Positions 1 to 9,277 of a DNA stretch of 64,000 nucleotides are shown here, in pieces (position 1 is the stretch's first letter; each line of letters starts with the position of its first letter). Where the stretch lies: the NCBI GenBank assembly GCA_009777535.1, contig WRLP01000001.1, forward strand, positions 143,951 through 207,950, written 5' to 3'. The position numbers were made by a program, and so were the translations under genes. The notes under the pieces were generated by a model. It had not been told where the DNA came from. It was given only the letters and a program-made list of their open reading frames with translations, and ran no database searches. The DNA comes from Treponema sp. Its GTDB lineage: Bacteria; Spirochaetota; Spirochaetia; Treponematales; Breznakiellaceae.

Positions 1-1
1 C

Positions 2-2500
2 TATGTATTTTTTTTCCGTGTTTTCAATAATCCGGCCCTGTCGGTACTGGGCGTTTCTTTTGCCGTAAGCATGCTTACTTTGCCCCTGTACTTCATGGCA
101 GAAAAGCACCGGAACTCAGAGCGTGAGGCGCAAAAAGCAATGCTGCCGGATGTAAGCAACATAAAGGCCGTTTTTTCCGGCGATGAACGCTTTATGCGCC
201 TTAATACATATTACCGGCAAAAGGGATACCACCCCCTGTATTCCCTGCGATCAAGCATTTCGTTAATTATTCAGATACCCTTTTTTATTGCCGCGTATCA
301 TTTTCTTTCCAATCTGGAAATAATAAAGGGCGTTTCTTTCGGCCCCATAAAAGATCTTGCAAGGCCGGATTCACTTTTTATGATTAAGAATGTTTCGCTT
401 AACATTCTGCCCATTGCCATGACCTTAATCAACTGTGTAGCAGCGCTTGTTTATACAAAAGGCCTGTATTTAAGGGATAAAATCCAGCTTTATGGCATGG
501 CTGCGGTATTCCTGGTTCTGCTTTACAATTCCCCATCGGGAATGGTGCTTTACTGGACCGGCAACAATATTTTTTCGTTGATTAAAAATATTATTCAAAG
601 AACAAAGATAAGGAATATTATCCAAAAGATAAATTTTGGAAAGAAAATGCAGGTTCTTCCTAAAACAGAAGAAAAACAGATTTTTACCGGATGCACAACA
701 ATATTTATTTTGTCATCTATTATATTATTCCTGATTTGCGCCTATACAATACCATCTGAATTGATTGCATCTTCGGTCCAGGAATTTTCCTATACTGAAA
801 ATTTCGAGAGCCCCTTCCCGTTTATTTATAATATTTTATTGCAGTCTTTTGGCCTGTTTCTTTTATGGCCTGTTTGCATATACTTCATGTTCGCCAAAAA
901 TGCAAGAATGGTTTTATCTTTTATTGCGGCTGTTTTTGCCGCCATTGCCATTGTAAATGTATTTGTTTTTCCAAGGAATTACGGTCCTCTTACATTGCTG
1001 TTTACCTTTCCGACAGCTCCGGTTCATGAAAAAATTACAATAATTTTTAATATTATTGGCATGATCGGCGCCGCTGCAGCGGTACTTTTATTATTTCGTT
1101 ATTACAGAAGAACAATGGCGCCTGTCTTGTCCATAGCCGCTTGTGCATTATTCTTGTTTGGCACAATAAACTGCGTTAACATTTACAGTGAATTTAATTC
1201 TTTTCGATTACAGCTAACAAGAGACAGGGTTACCCGGGATAGACCTGCATATCGGTTTTCAAAGAAAGGAAAAAATGTTTTATTGATAATGCTTGACAGG
1301 GCAATAGGCGGTTACTTACCCGCTATTTTGGATGAAAAGCCGGAATTACGGGAAGCATTCAGCGGTTTTACCTGGTACAAAAACACCATTTCTTTTGGAC
1401 CGCATACAAATTATGGGATTTCTTCACTATTGGGCGGCTATGAATACACTCCTCTGCAAATGCAGATAAAAAAAGATCAGGCATTGAAAGATAAACACAA
1501 CGAGGCTCTTTTACTGCTGCCCAGATTATTTATGGATAACGGCTTTGATGTGTCCATAACCGACCCTACCTACGCCAATTACAGCTGGGTTCCTGATTTA
1601 AGTATTTTTGAAGATTATCCGCAAATTAATGTAGAAAATATCGTTGGCAAGTACACCAATAAATGGCTGCTTGAAGAAAACAGAAAACTCAAGGTAGAAA
1701 ACATAAGTGAAAAAATAAAACAACATTTAATCCGGTTTTCTCTTTTTAAATTTACCCCGCTGTTTCTGCGGAATTTTATTTATGATAATGGTAAATGGCT
1801 GATACCTGGTTATGCTCCCATACCATTGGCTTCGGATACTTATATAGCTTTGGATATTTTACCATCCATTACCGAAATAACAGAGAACAATACAAACAAT
1901 TACAATATGCTTGCCAATGATCTGGCGCATGAAGCATTTTTTTTACAGGCTCCTGAATATATCCCAACAAATGAAGCAATTGTTTATAGTGACAGCCCTT
2001 TTGCCATGGATGTCCAGTATCATGTCAATATGGCGGCAATGCTTTTGACCGGAAAATGGCTTAACTTCTTAAAGGAAAACAATGTATTCGATAATACCAG
2101 AATAATTATTGTTTCTGATCACGGCTATATTATGCAATATAATGTACCGGAAAATATTATTCTGCCGAACGGGAGACAGCTTTTTGTCTACACTGCCCTG
2201 CTTATGGTAAAAGATTTTAATGCCAGGGGAGCCCTGACAGCCAGCGATATATTTATGACAAATGCCGATGTTCCTCTTATTGCGCTTGACGGTATAGTTG
2301 AAAATCCGGTAAATCCGTGGACTGGCAAAATACTCGAAGCCGATAAATCAGACGGAGTAATCATAACATCATCCAACTTACCATGGCTTAACCAGCATCC
2401 TGAATATCAGTTTAACATCAGGCCAAATGAATGGCTGCAAGTCCGCGATAATATTTATGATTTGGCAAACTGGAGACGGCTGACAATAAATCCGGATTAG
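2..2500 (+). CDS. YidC/Oxa1-like domain fused to a sulfatase-superfamily domain (5' partial)
   Basis: The frame is open from base 2 with no stop, so the true start lies before the window; the first internal ATG is at 71. The visible part begins inside a YidC/Oxa1 insertase-like core (about the first 200 codons, including FNNPALSVLG and the hydrophobic segment QIPFFIAAYHFL). Several more membrane helices follow, to about codon 380. The C-terminal ~400 residues resemble the alkaline phosphatase/sulfatase superfamily (LTA synthase and phosphoglycerol transferase type): a metal-site strand NVLLIMLDR near codon 423, a candidate nucleophile Thr in PHTNYGISSL near codon 467, and the SDHG motif near codon 704. 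This suggests an inner-membrane enzyme that transfers or hydrolyses phospho- or sulfo-groups in the periplasm, attached to an insertase-like module. Substrate unknown. It converges on the next gene with a 20-base gap. Confidence 0.75.
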   Translation, partial: YVFFFRVFNNPALSVLGVSFAVSMLTLPLYFMAEKHRNSEREAQKAMLPDVSNIKAVFSGDERFMRLNTYYRQKGYHPLYSLRSSISLIIQIPFFIAAYHFLSNLEIIKGVSFGPIKDLARPDSLFMIKNVSLNILPIAMTLINCVAALVYTKGLYLRDKIQLYGMAAVFLVLLYNSPSGMVLYWTGNNIFSLIKNIIQRTKIRNIIQKINFGKKMQVLPKTEEKQIFTGCTTIFILSSIILFLICAYTIPSELIASSVQEFSYTENFESPFPFIYNILLQSFGLFLLWPVCIYFMFAKNARMVLSFIAAVFAAIAIVNVFVFPRNYGPLTLLFTFPTAPVHEKITIIFNIIGMIGAAAAVLLLFRYYRRTMAPVLSIAACALFLFGTINCVNIYSEFNSFRLQLTRDRVTRDRPAYRFSKKGKNVLLIMLDRAIGGYLPAILDEKPELREAFSGFTWYKNTISFGPHTNYGISSLLGGYEYTPLQMQIKKDQALKDKHNEALLLLPRLFMDNGFDVSITDPTYANYSWVPDLSIFEDYPQINVENIVGKYTNKWLLEENRKLKVENISEKIKQHLIRFSLFKFTPLFLRNFIYDNGKWLIPGYAPIPLASDTYIALDILPSITEITENNTNNYNMLANDLAHEAFFLQAPEYIPTNEAIVYSDSPFAMDVQYHVNMAAMLLTGKWLNFLKENNVFDNTRIIIVSDHGYIMQYNVPENIILPNGRQLFVYTALLMVKDFNARGALTASDIFMTNADVPLIALDGIVENPVNPWTGKILEADKSDGVIITSSNLPWLNQHPEYQFNIRPNEWLQVRDNIYDLANWRRLTINPD

Positions 2501-2520
2501 TACAAACCAGCGGATGTAAA

Positions 2521-3711
2521 TCAGTAGCCTTTAATTTTATTCCCGAACAGCATGTTCTGATAACAGCGCAGGCAGCCGGGGAATAAACCGCCATCGCACT
2601 GATGAATGGTTTTTCTGAAGCGGTTTGCGCGGTCTCCGTTTAATATTTCCCTAAAAGGCTTCTGCGTGATATTGCCTAAAATGTAATCGGGGTAGTCAGC
2701 GCAGAAATGAACATCGCCGTTGTAGTTAACATTGGCCTGGCACCAGGGGACAATACAGTGGTTGCGTACCGGAGTTTGGAGGTCTGCGTAATATGTGTGA
2801 ATTTTTTCCGGATTAAGTGCAGGGACCGTGATCATCGGATGACCGTAATCCTTTTTATGTATGTTCTGTAAAATATCGTGCAGCTTTTTACCGTCGATGC
2901 CCAGATTGTAGCCTGTGTTATAGGCTTCCAGACAATCAATATCCGTGTCGAATTTTTCCAGCATAAAGCGGCGCTGCTCGGCGACTATGCTGTCGTTTGT
3001 ATATGTCCCAAGGTTAAACATATGCAGATCGATATCGTATTCCCTGCTCGCTTCGGCCAGGGCGTCCAGATATAAATAATTTTTATTGGTAACAACCGTA
3101 ACGATTCCCAGCAAGGGAATTTTGGATTTCTGCTTCTTTTTTTCGCGGTTGATTGCCTTAAACCCTTCGATGACCTTGTCGTAGGAACCTGCACCGCGCA
3201 TTTCATCGTTAACATCGCGGAATGCGTCCAGCGAAACAAAAATCGTACTCCACTTGTCGCGTACAATTTCTTCGGCATATTTTTCCATCAAAGTGCCGTT
3301 GGTATTAACGCTTACAAAAAGGCCCTTCTCCACCATGTATCTGGCAAGCGGGATTAGGTCTTTGTAAAGGAAGGGTTCGCCGCCCCAAATATAGGTTACA
3401 GGTCTTTGCGGTGCGATTTCATCAATGAATTTTTTCCAGGTTTCCATTGGCAGAACTTTTTTTATCTCTTCGCCGACGCATTCTTTCATTACGCCCTTGT
3501 CGCCGAACTGCCCGCACATGACGCATCGAAGGTTGCACGCAGGCGTCAGCTTAAAATAAACCAGGGCAAGGTCCTTAAAGTGATCGTAATTATAATCATG
3601 TTTCGGGAAGAAACGGGCTTTGCCCATTTTAAAAAATCCGTAAAACATTTTCGCGGATAATTTCAAATTATTTTTAAATAAAAGGGGAACCACCGATATA
3701 TTTTCTTTCAT
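2521..3711 (-). CDS. radical SAM/SPASM domain protein
   Basis: A 396-residue radical S-adenosylmethionine enzyme. The cluster motif CNLRCVMC gives C59, C63 and C66 in CX3CX2C spacing, followed by GGEPFLY, the SAM-binding GGE motif. The C-terminal region is SPASM-like and cysteine-rich (CIVPWCQ, FCADYPDY, CDGGLFPGCLRCYQ), so auxiliary Fe-S clusters are likely. I chose the ATG at 3711, because it has GGAG six bases upstream; a TTG lies just before it. Substrate is not evident: relatives modify peptides, sugars or lipids. It lies downstream of the ttcA-like gene on the same strand, but the gap has its own promoter-like sequence. Confidence 0.85.
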   Translation of the reverse strand: MKENISVVPLLFKNNLKLSAKMFYGFFKMGKARFFPKHDYNYDHFKDLALVYFKLTPACNLRCVMCGQFGDKGVMKECVGEEIKKVLPMETWKKFIDEIAPQRPVTYIWGGEPFLYKDLIPLARYMVEKGLFVSVNTNGTLMEKYAEEIVRDKWSTIFVSLDAFRDVNDEMRGAGSYDKVIEGFKAINREKKKQKSKIPLLGIVTVVTNKNYLYLDALAEASREYDIDLHMFNLGTYTNDSIVAEQRRFMLEKFDTDIDCLEAYNTGYNLGIDGKKLHDILQNIHKKDYGHPMITVPALNPEKIHTYYADLQTPVRNHCIVPWCQANVNYNGDVHFCADYPDYILGNITQKPFREILNGDRANRFRKTIHQCDGGLFPGCLRCYQNMLFGNKIKGY

Positions 3712-3742
3712 CAAATCTCCAAAGTTGCTATATTATATCTCT

Positions 3743-3770
3743 ATTATAAGTATAATACTTTTTTTTGTAA
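3743..3770 (-). promoter_or_regulatory. candidate sigma70 promoter for the radical SAM gene
   Basis: On the - strand, TTACAA (3770-3765), a 16-base spacer and TATAAT (3748-3743). The tract is very AT-rich, so chance matches are possible. Confidence 0.4.
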
Positions 3771-3774
3771 GAGT

Positions 3775-4518
3775 CTACAATTCCACAAGATAGTTTTTTT
3801 CCCCAGTGCCAAGAGCATTGAGTATGCGTCGCTTTACCTCTCCGCTGCCTTCTGTAAAATCTTTGATGCGTTTCCGCATTTCCCTGCGCCCCGAGTTTAT
3901 ACCGTAAGGGCAGGTACAGGAAGCATTCAAAATGCCAAGCTCATTGGCGCAGGCGATTATCTGCTTTTCTTCTAGAAGCGCCAGAGGGCGAATAAGGCTT
4001 ACAGGAAATTTCCTGTACTTTAAAAACACCGGCATTGTTTCCATTATGCCCTTGGAACATAGATTCATAAAAAAAGTTTCGACAATGTCGTCCATGTGAT
4101 GCCCAAGGGCTATTTTATTAAAACCGTTGGAAACTGCGTACCTTAATAACTCCGTCCGGCGCTGGGTAGAACACCAGTAGCAGTTCATTTTTTCTCCCTC
4201 TTTCAGCCTGCCGATAACCGGTACAAACAAATCCGTAAAGGGAATGCCCCATTCTTCCAGATTTTGTGAAAGAACGGATTTTTTGCAGCAGGCGCAAAAG
4301 TCGGTGGAGATGTGCAGGGCGGCAAGTTCATACTTTATTTTCAGGGCAGGCCTGAGCATGGAAAGCGCCCAGGCAAGGATGCTAGAATCTTTTCCGCCGG
4401 AAACGGCAATAAGTATGCGATCCCCTTCGCTGACAAGAGAGTATTCCATTACCGCCTTGTGGGTGAGTTTTTTTATTATTTCTTTTGGTTTTCCTTTTTT
4501 GATAAAACGTCTGCTCAT
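3775..4518 (-). CDS. TtcA-family tRNA thiolation ATPase (PP-loop)
   Basis: A 247-residue PP-loop ATPase of the TtcA/TilS group. The pyrophosphate loop SGGKDS is at residues 40-45. GHHMDDIVETFF (about 139-150) is the conserved second motif. Cysteines C113 and C116 in CYWCSTQRR and C203 in CPYG match the three-cysteine Fe-S/sulfur site of TtcA, which makes 2-thiocytidine at tRNA position 32. An extra CACC at 75-78 is unusual. It is shorter than E. coli TtcA (about 310 residues), so another tRNA thiolase of the same superfamily is possible. Its start overlaps the tcdA stop by four bases, so the genes are translationally coupled. Confidence 0.8.
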   Translation of the reverse strand: MSRRFIKKGKPKEIIKKLTHKAVMEYSLVSEGDRILIAVSGGKDSSILAWALSMLRPALKIKYELAALHISTDFCACCKKSVLSQNLEEWGIPFTDLFVPVIGRLKEGEKMNCYWCSTQRRTELLRYAVSNGFNKIALGHHMDDIVETFFMNLCSKGIMETMPVFLKYRKFPVSLIRPLALLEEKQIIACANELGILNASCTCPYGINSGRREMRKRIKDFTEGSGEVKRRILNALGTGEKNYLVEL

Positions 4519-5237
4519 GGCTGCCCTGTTATGTCGCGTAATACCAGGCCTGCAAGGAACATGCCGGCAGCAGCGGTAACTGTAACAATACTCCCATTGA
4601 TGATTTTTTTTCCGTATTCTTCGCCGGCGTTTTCCCAGCCGCCCGGTATCTGTTCGCTGCTGTAAACCGCTGTAAAGCTGCCGGAAAAGCCCCGTTCACG
4701 CAGGCCCTGGCGCACAAGCCGCGCCAGCGGACAGCCCGAAGTATCCCAAATCTGCGCCACTTTGATTCTGGACGGATCTACTTTTCTTGCCATGCCCATG
4801 GAAGAAAAGAGTTTCACTCCGGCAGCGAAGGCTGTTTCTATTAAATCAAGTTTATTTTCAATGCTGTCGATTGCATCAATCACATAATCTGTTTTTTCAA
4901 TGCCGAATATTCCGGAGTTTTCCCTGCAAAATGCCGTATTCCATGAAGTAACATCACAATCCGGGTTTATATCCAGAAGCCGCTTTTTTAAGACATCGGC
5001 CTTTGGAAGCCCAATCGTGGAAACAATTGCCTGCACCTGCCTATTAATATTTGTTTTGCATACCGTGTCCGGATCGATAATGCCGATTTCTCCGATACCG
5101 GAGCGAACCAGAGCCTCAGCGCACCAGCTTCCAACGCCGCCAACGCCAAAAACCAGCGCGCTGGAACGGGAGAGTTTTTCCAGCCCTTCATCGCCTGTGA
5201 GCAGCCGCAGCCGCTGAAAAATGGAATTGCCGCTCAA
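4515..5237 (-). CDS. tcdA: tRNA threonylcarbamoyladenosine dehydratase (TcdA/CsdL, ThiF fold)
   Basis: A 240-residue E1-like enzyme. The nucleotide-binding loop GVGGVGSW is at 31-38, IIDPDTV near 53-59, and TNINRQVQA at 62-70 carries the Arg typical of the ThiF/MoeB adenylation site. DYVIDAIDSIENKLDL is the usual TcdA block. TcdA cyclises t6A37 of ANN-decoding tRNAs to ct6A using ATP. There are four-base overlaps with queH upstream and the ttcA-like gene downstream, giving a compact tRNA-modification operon. Confidence 0.88.
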   Translation of the reverse strand: MSGNSIFQRLRLLTGDEGLEKLSRSSALVFGVGGVGSWCAEALVRSGIGEIGIIDPDTVCKTNINRQVQAIVSTIGLPKADVLKKRLLDINPDCDVTSWNTAFCRENSGIFGIEKTDYVIDAIDSIENKLDLIETAFAAGVKLFSSMGMARKVDPSRIKVAQIWDTSGCPLARLVRQGLRERGFSGSFTAVYSSEQIPGGWENAGEEYGKKIINGSIVTVTAAAGMFLAGLVLRDITGQP

Positions 5238-5815
5238 CTTTGTTCCCGCTTTTCCGGCTTTTTCGCATAACGCTCTTCTTCGCTGAAAATACAGCCGCAG
5301 TATTTTTGCATATAATACCCGATGGAACGCGCCCTTGCCTGACTCTCGCGAAAGCCGCCGCGGAAATCCCTGTAGTAAAAATCAACGCCGTATTTTGCCG
5401 CCGCATCTTCGCCCGCACGCCGGATCGCATCGTGATCCTGGTAGGGACTGGCAAGCAGGCTTGTACTGATGGCTGCAAAGCCTTTTTCCGCCGCAAACTG
5501 TGCGCACTTTTCCAGCCTTAGACGGTAACAAATTTCACAACGGCGCCTTACAGATGTATTTTCCATTTCCGGAAAAACGGCAATTAAAAAGGGCTTGAGC
5601 CCGTACCCGCCGGCAGTTTCCAGCGGCAGACCATTTGCGGCGGCAAAAGCTTCGAGGGTTTTCAGACGGCTTAAGTATTCGGTAAAGGGGTGAATATTGG
5701 GATTGTACCAAAAAAGGCTTAAATCCCTTGCGGGAAGCTGATCAATACATGCCAGCGTACAGGGGGCGCAGCAACAATGGAAAAGCAGTTTCAAGTTGGT
5801 TCCATTCTCATGCAT
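5234..5815 (-). CDS. queH: epoxyqueuosine reductase QueH
   Basis: A 193-residue protein with the QueH (DUF208) signature. HCCCAPC gives C14-C16 and C19 at the N-terminus, and RRRCEICYRLRLEKCAQ is the second Cys-rich block. QueH catalyses the last step of queuosine synthesis, reducing epoxyqueuosine in tRNA, and replaces QueG in many bacteria. It is the first gene of the three-gene tRNA operon and diverges from the gene at 5861 across 45 bases. Confidence 0.9.
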   Translation of the reverse strand: MHENGTNLKLLFHCCCAPCTLACIDQLPARDLSLFWYNPNIHPFTEYLSRLKTLEAFAAANGLPLETAGGYGLKPFLIAVFPEMENTSVRRRCEICYRLRLEKCAQFAAEKGFAAISTSLLASPYQDHDAIRRAGEDAAAKYGVDFYYRDFRGGFRESQARARSIGYYMQKYCGCIFSEEERYAKKPEKREQS

Positions 5816-5860
5816 ATCATTAAATATACCAATGTGTTATGATTAAAGAAAGGACATTAA

Positions 5861-6247
5861 ATGAAAATTGAACTTTTTACCTTCTGCGATTTTGCCCAGG
5901 AAAACGGCGGCAAACTGACTATTGTGGGGACATTCGATACGATTATTTCCCGCAATTTTCCGTGTGTGCATCCCCAGCTTTCTGTTGTAATCCGACTGCG
6001 TTTTGATATTTGGGAATTTTCAAACCACAGCTTCCGCATCGAAACCAGAGACCTCGACGGGGAAATGAGTATGGAAGCAATCAGCGGCAATGTAGATGTA
6101 AAGGGAGTAGGCAACGCCTCTGCGGTATCGCATCTGGTGTTTACAATTTCCAATCTGCATTTTAAAAATTCCGGGGTTGTGAATTTTGTGCTTTTTATGG
6201 ACGACAAGGAAACAGGCTCCATTCCCCTGTATATCAGAAAAGGTTGA
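5861..6247 (+). CDS. DUF6941-like hypothetical protein
   Basis: A 128-residue protein with no signal peptide or membrane segment. The opening KIELFTFCDFAQENGGKLTIVG and the later LRFDIWEFSNHSFRIE resemble the DUF6941 family of small beta-rich proteins of unknown function. AAAGGA precedes the ATG. It is followed after 47 bases by the UPF0316 gene. Confidence 0.6.
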   Translation: MKIELFTFCDFAQENGGKLTIVGTFDTIISRNFPCVHPQLSVVIRLRFDIWEFSNHSFRIETRDLDGEMSMEAISGNVDVKGVGNASAVSHLVFTISNLHFKNSGVVNFVLFMDDKETGSIPLYIRKG

Positions 6248-6294
6248 AATTGTTATAATAAGATAAATTTAACCGCAATCTCGGAGGGGAAAAT

Positions 6295-6861
6295 ATGGGC
6301 GAATGGATAGTTAATTTTATTACAGCGGCGCCGCCGCTTGAACTTTTTCTTATCTTTTTCTTCAAGATAATTGAAGTAACGATGAGTACCATGAGAATGA
6401 TTTTGATAAACAAGGGGTACCGGAAAGAGGGGACAATGTGTTCCTTTGTTGAAATTACACTGTGGACATTTGTCGCTTCCAGGGTAATTATGGGACTGGC
6501 GGCAGCGCCGATAAAGGGCATTGTCTACAGCATTGGTTTTTCTCTCGGCGTGTTTATGGGTTCTGTGATAGAGGCCCGTATCGGAATGGGCAAGGTGCTT
6601 ATCGAAACCATTGTTTCCAGGAGCAACTCGCAGGATGTAACGGAGAGCCTTAGACAAAAGGGTTATGCGGTTACAACGATGGAAGCCTGCGGCAGGGATT
6701 CGGAAAAGACCGTGCTTAAGATTTTTGCCAACCGGAAAGGAAAAGAGGAAATTATCAGCGAAATTCAACGCCTTGACGGCACTGCCATGATTATTACAAA
6801 CGATGTTTCGATGCTCCACGGGGGAACAGTCAAGAGCGTGAGAAAGCTGCTGCTGAAGTGA
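6295..6861 (+). CDS. UPF0316/DUF2179-family membrane protein
   Basis: 188 residues. The N-terminal half is three hydrophobic helices (LFLIFFFKIIEVTMSTMRMI is characteristic of the DUF5698 part). The C-terminal soluble half (about 105-185) has the DUF2179 alpha/beta pattern (KVLIETIVSRS..., EEIISEIQRLDGTAMIITNDV). Such proteins sit in the inner membrane; the soluble part resembles ligand- or nucleotide-sensing domains, but the role is unknown. GGAGGGG precedes the ATG. It overlaps the rluA-family gene by four bases (GTGA). Confidence 0.78.
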   Translation: MGEWIVNFITAAPPLELFLIFFFKIIEVTMSTMRMILINKGYRKEGTMCSFVEITLWTFVASRVIMGLAAAPIKGIVYSIGFSLGVFMGSVIEARIGMGKVLIETIVSRSNSQDVTESLRQKGYAVTTMEACGRDSEKTVLKIFANRKGKEEIISEIQRLDGTAMIITNDVSMLHGGTVKSVRKLLLK

Positions 6862-7616
6862 AAAGATCATCTTTCTTTACTGTTGTTTTTGAAAATGACC
6901 ACTGCATTGTTGTAAACAAGGCTTCGGGGATTTCCGTTGGCGGGGAAAGATGGGACGATTCGGCGCAAAGGCTGGATAAACTGGTTGCAGACAGTTTAAG
7001 TTACGCGAAAATATTTACAGTTCACCGCATAGACAGGGAAACGTCCGGCCTTGTTGCTTTTGCAAAAGACGCACAAACCCATAAGCAGCTTTCAATGGCT
7101 TTTAACAGTCGGCAGGTAGGAAAACATTACATTGCGGTTGTTCACGGGCGCCCTGCCTGGGAAGAAATGACATGCGATCTTCCGCTTGTCCCGAACGGCA
7201 ATAAAAAGCACATGACGATTATCGATAAGTACAGGGGAAAGGAATCGCATACACAATTTAAGGTGCTGAACAGCGCCGGAAATTACAGTGTGTTGTCGGT
7301 ATATCCGGCGACCGGCAGGATCCACCAGATAAGGGTTCATGCCGCAAGTCTTGGTTTTCCCGTTGTATGCGATTCATTGTACGGAAAAGAAACGCCTGTA
7401 TTGCTTTCGTCATTTAAGCGCGGCTGGAGGGGCGACCCCCATGAAGAAAAACCGCTGCTGGCCAGGCTGGGACTGCACGCTATGGAACTCTCCCTGCCGG
7501 CAGACCTTTGCGGCTATAAGCTTTCGGCTCCGCTGTCCCGCGATTTAGCTGCGCTTATAAAACAGATTGAAAAACTCGACAAAAGACGCGTTGACAATTC
7601 AAGCCTACAGACATAG
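6858..7616 (+). CDS. RluA-family rRNA/tRNA pseudouridine synthase
   Basis: A 252-residue protein that starts at a GTG overlapping the preceding stop. HRIDRETSGL places the catalytic Asp at residue 59. NKASGISVGG and the later RIHQIRVHAASLGFPVVCD are hallmark RluA blocks. There is no N-terminal S4 domain, so it belongs to the short RluA/RluC/TruC class. It isomerises uridine to pseudouridine in structural RNA; the target position cannot be read from the sequence. Confidence 0.88.
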   Translation: MKRSSFFTVVFENDHCIVVNKASGISVGGERWDDSAQRLDKLVADSLSYAKIFTVHRIDRETSGLVAFAKDAQTHKQLSMAFNSRQVGKHYIAVVHGRPAWEEMTCDLPLVPNGNKKHMTIIDKYRGKESHTQFKVLNSAGNYSVLSVYPATGRIHQIRVHAASLGFPVVCDSLYGKETPVLLSSFKRGWRGDPHEEKPLLARLGLHAMELSLPADLCGYKLSAPLSRDLAALIKQIEKLDKRRVDNSSLQT

Positions 7617-7627
7617 ACTTTTAGTGT

Positions 7628-8107
7628 ATGTTGTTTGATTTTGGATACATATCCATCCGGTGGATTTGGGTGGCCCTGACCATTATTCTCGCGCTTATAG
7701 AGGTTTTCACTCTTGGGCTTTATACGATCTGGTTTGCCATTGCCGCCTTGATTATGGTGTTTATTTCATTTTTGGACATATCACTTCCTTTTCAACTCCT
7801 CATTTTTATCGCGATTTCTTCCGTGCTGCTTTTCTTTACTCGCCCCTTGGCGATAAAAAAACTAAGAATTGGCAGGGAAAAAACCAATGTAGACAGTTTA
7901 ATTGGAATCCACGCTCTTGTAACAAAAAACATCGGAGAATTTGAAATGGGCGAAGTAAAAATTAAAGGCCAGAGCTGGTCGGCCAAATCGGAAAACAACA
8001 GTGAAATCGCCGAAGGAACAAAATGTGAAGTTGTGCGGATTGAGGGCGTTAAAGCTATTGTCCGGCCCCTGCCTGAAACAGGCCAGGACATCAATTCAAA
8101 TATTTAA
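7628..8107 (+). CDS. NfeD-like membrane protein
   Basis: A 159-residue short-form NfeD. Two to three N-terminal helices (to about residue 75) are followed by a C-terminal OB-fold domain (LIGIHALVTKN ... GQSWSAKSENNSEIAEGTKCEVVRIEGVKAIVRPL). It lies 16 bases upstream of a paraslipin-type SPFH gene. This pair is common in bacteria, and NfeD is thought to anchor or regulate the SPFH oligomer. Confidence 0.85.
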   Translation: MLFDFGYISIRWIWVALTIILALIEVFTLGLYTIWFAIAALIMVFISFLDISLPFQLLIFIAISSVLLFFTRPLAIKKLRIGREKTNVDSLIGIHALVTKNIGEFEMGEVKIKGQSWSAKSENNSEIAEGTKCEVVRIEGVKAIVRPLPETGQDINSNI

Positions 8108-8123
8108 TTAAAAGGAGTTTATC

Positions 8124-9041
8124 ATGTCGTATGTACTTGTTGTGTTGGGATTTTTTATTCTTGCTTTAATAATAAGCAATGTAAGGATTGTTTCGCAGTC
8201 CAACGCCTATGTTCTTGAACGCCTGGGCGCTTACTGCGCCACCTGGGGAACAGGCATTCACCTGAAACTTCCGTTCATAGACCGAATTGCCAGCAAGGTT
8301 TCGCTGAAGGAACGGGTCGCAGATTTTGATCCCCAGCCGGTGATTACCAAGGATAATGTTACCATGATGATTGACACGGTTATTTATTTGCAGATAACAG
8401 ACCCTAAACTGTATACCTACGGCGTAATAAGCCCGATGAATGCCATTGAAAACCTGTCTATTACCACTTTAAGAAACATAATCGGGGAACTTGAACTGGA
8501 TGAAACCCTGACAAGCCGTGACAGAATAAATAACCGCATGCGTATTGTTCTTGATGAGGCAACGGATCCCTGGGGCATCAAGGTAAACAGGGTAGAGGTA
8601 AAAAATATATCGCCGCCGAAAAGCATTCAGGAAGCGATGGAGAAGCAGATGCGCGCCGAGCGTGAGCGCCGCGAATCGATCCTGAAGGCCGAGGGCGAGA
8701 AACAGTCGGCAATACTTGTCGCCGAAGGACAGAAAGCCTCGGCAATTCTTAAAGCGGAAGCTGATAAGGCCGCGGTAATTTTACAGGCCGAAGCCGCAAA
8801 GGAAGCGGCAATACGCGAGGCGGAAGGCGAGGCGCAGGCGATTCTCAACATTCAGAAAGCAACAGCGGACGGTCTTTCCATGATAAAAGCCGTCAGCGCC
8901 GACGAGGCGTTGATAAAAATAAAGAGCCTGGAAGCCCTTCAAAAAGTCGCCGACGGGCAGGCAACCAAGATAATAATCCCCTCGGATATACAAAACCTTG
9001 CCGGTCTTGTAACAGGGGTTGCGGAGATGGTGAAGCGCTAG
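8124..9041 (+). CDS. paraslipin-type SPFH/Band 7 protein (QmcA/SLP-2-like)
   Basis: A 305-residue protein with one N-terminal membrane helix (VLVVLGFFILALIISNVRIV) and an SPFH domain (about 25-185; SNAYVLERLGAY is the family opening). A long Ala/Glu-rich coiled coil follows (about 175-245, repeats of ILKAEG-, ILVAEG-type), then a C-terminal hydrophobic patch. These proteins form large membrane-attached rings linked to microdomain organisation and protein quality control. AAGGAG precedes the ATG. It is cotranscribed with nfeD. Confidence 0.88.
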   Translation: MSYVLVVLGFFILALIISNVRIVSQSNAYVLERLGAYCATWGTGIHLKLPFIDRIASKVSLKERVADFDPQPVITKDNVTMMIDTVIYLQITDPKLYTYGVISPMNAIENLSITTLRNIIGELELDETLTSRDRINNRMRIVLDEATDPWGIKVNRVEVKNISPPKSIQEAMEKQMRAERERRESILKAEGEKQSAILVAEGQKASAILKAEADKAAVILQAEAAKEAAIREAEGEAQAILNIQKATADGLSMIKAVSADEALIKIKSLEALQKVADGQATKIIIPSDIQNLAGLVTGVAEMVKR

Positions 9042-9277
9042 AGTGTTATGATGAAATATGCTGCTGTATAGAACTTCCCGGTATTATCATCAGACGCTGA
9101 AGCCATGGCCCATTTTCCGTTGAATTCGGCTGGAATATCATTAATAGTCAGAGAGCCGATAGTATTGCCAACAGAATAAACATCGCTGTTTTTACTACCG
9201 TCGTTGCAGGCTGCCAGAGAAAACAATACAAACACTGTTAAAACGGTAACCAAAAATAAATATTTACATTTTTTCAT
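9038..9277 (-). CDS. small lipoprotein, probably a truncated family member
   Basis: 79 residues. The lipoprotein signal peptide ends in LAAC (Cys about residue 24), followed by about 55 residues with SLTINDIPAEFNGKWAM. That segment resembles the first strands of a repeat domain common in treponemal lipoproteins, but the reading frame stops abruptly, overlapping the paraslipin stop at a CTAG. Its start overlaps the stop of the preceding gene (ATGA). Function unknown; it may be a decayed or cut-off gene. Confidence 0.5.
   Translation of the reverse strand: MKKCKYLFLVTVLTVFVLFSLAACNDGSKNSDVYSVGNTIGSLTINDIPAEFNGKWAMASASDDNTGKFYTAAYFIITL

Noticed and set aside
6253..6870. 205-residue - strand frame opposite the UPF0316 gene
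   Set aside because: The + strand gene has a family match, membrane helices and a strong ribosome site; the antisense frame has none of these.
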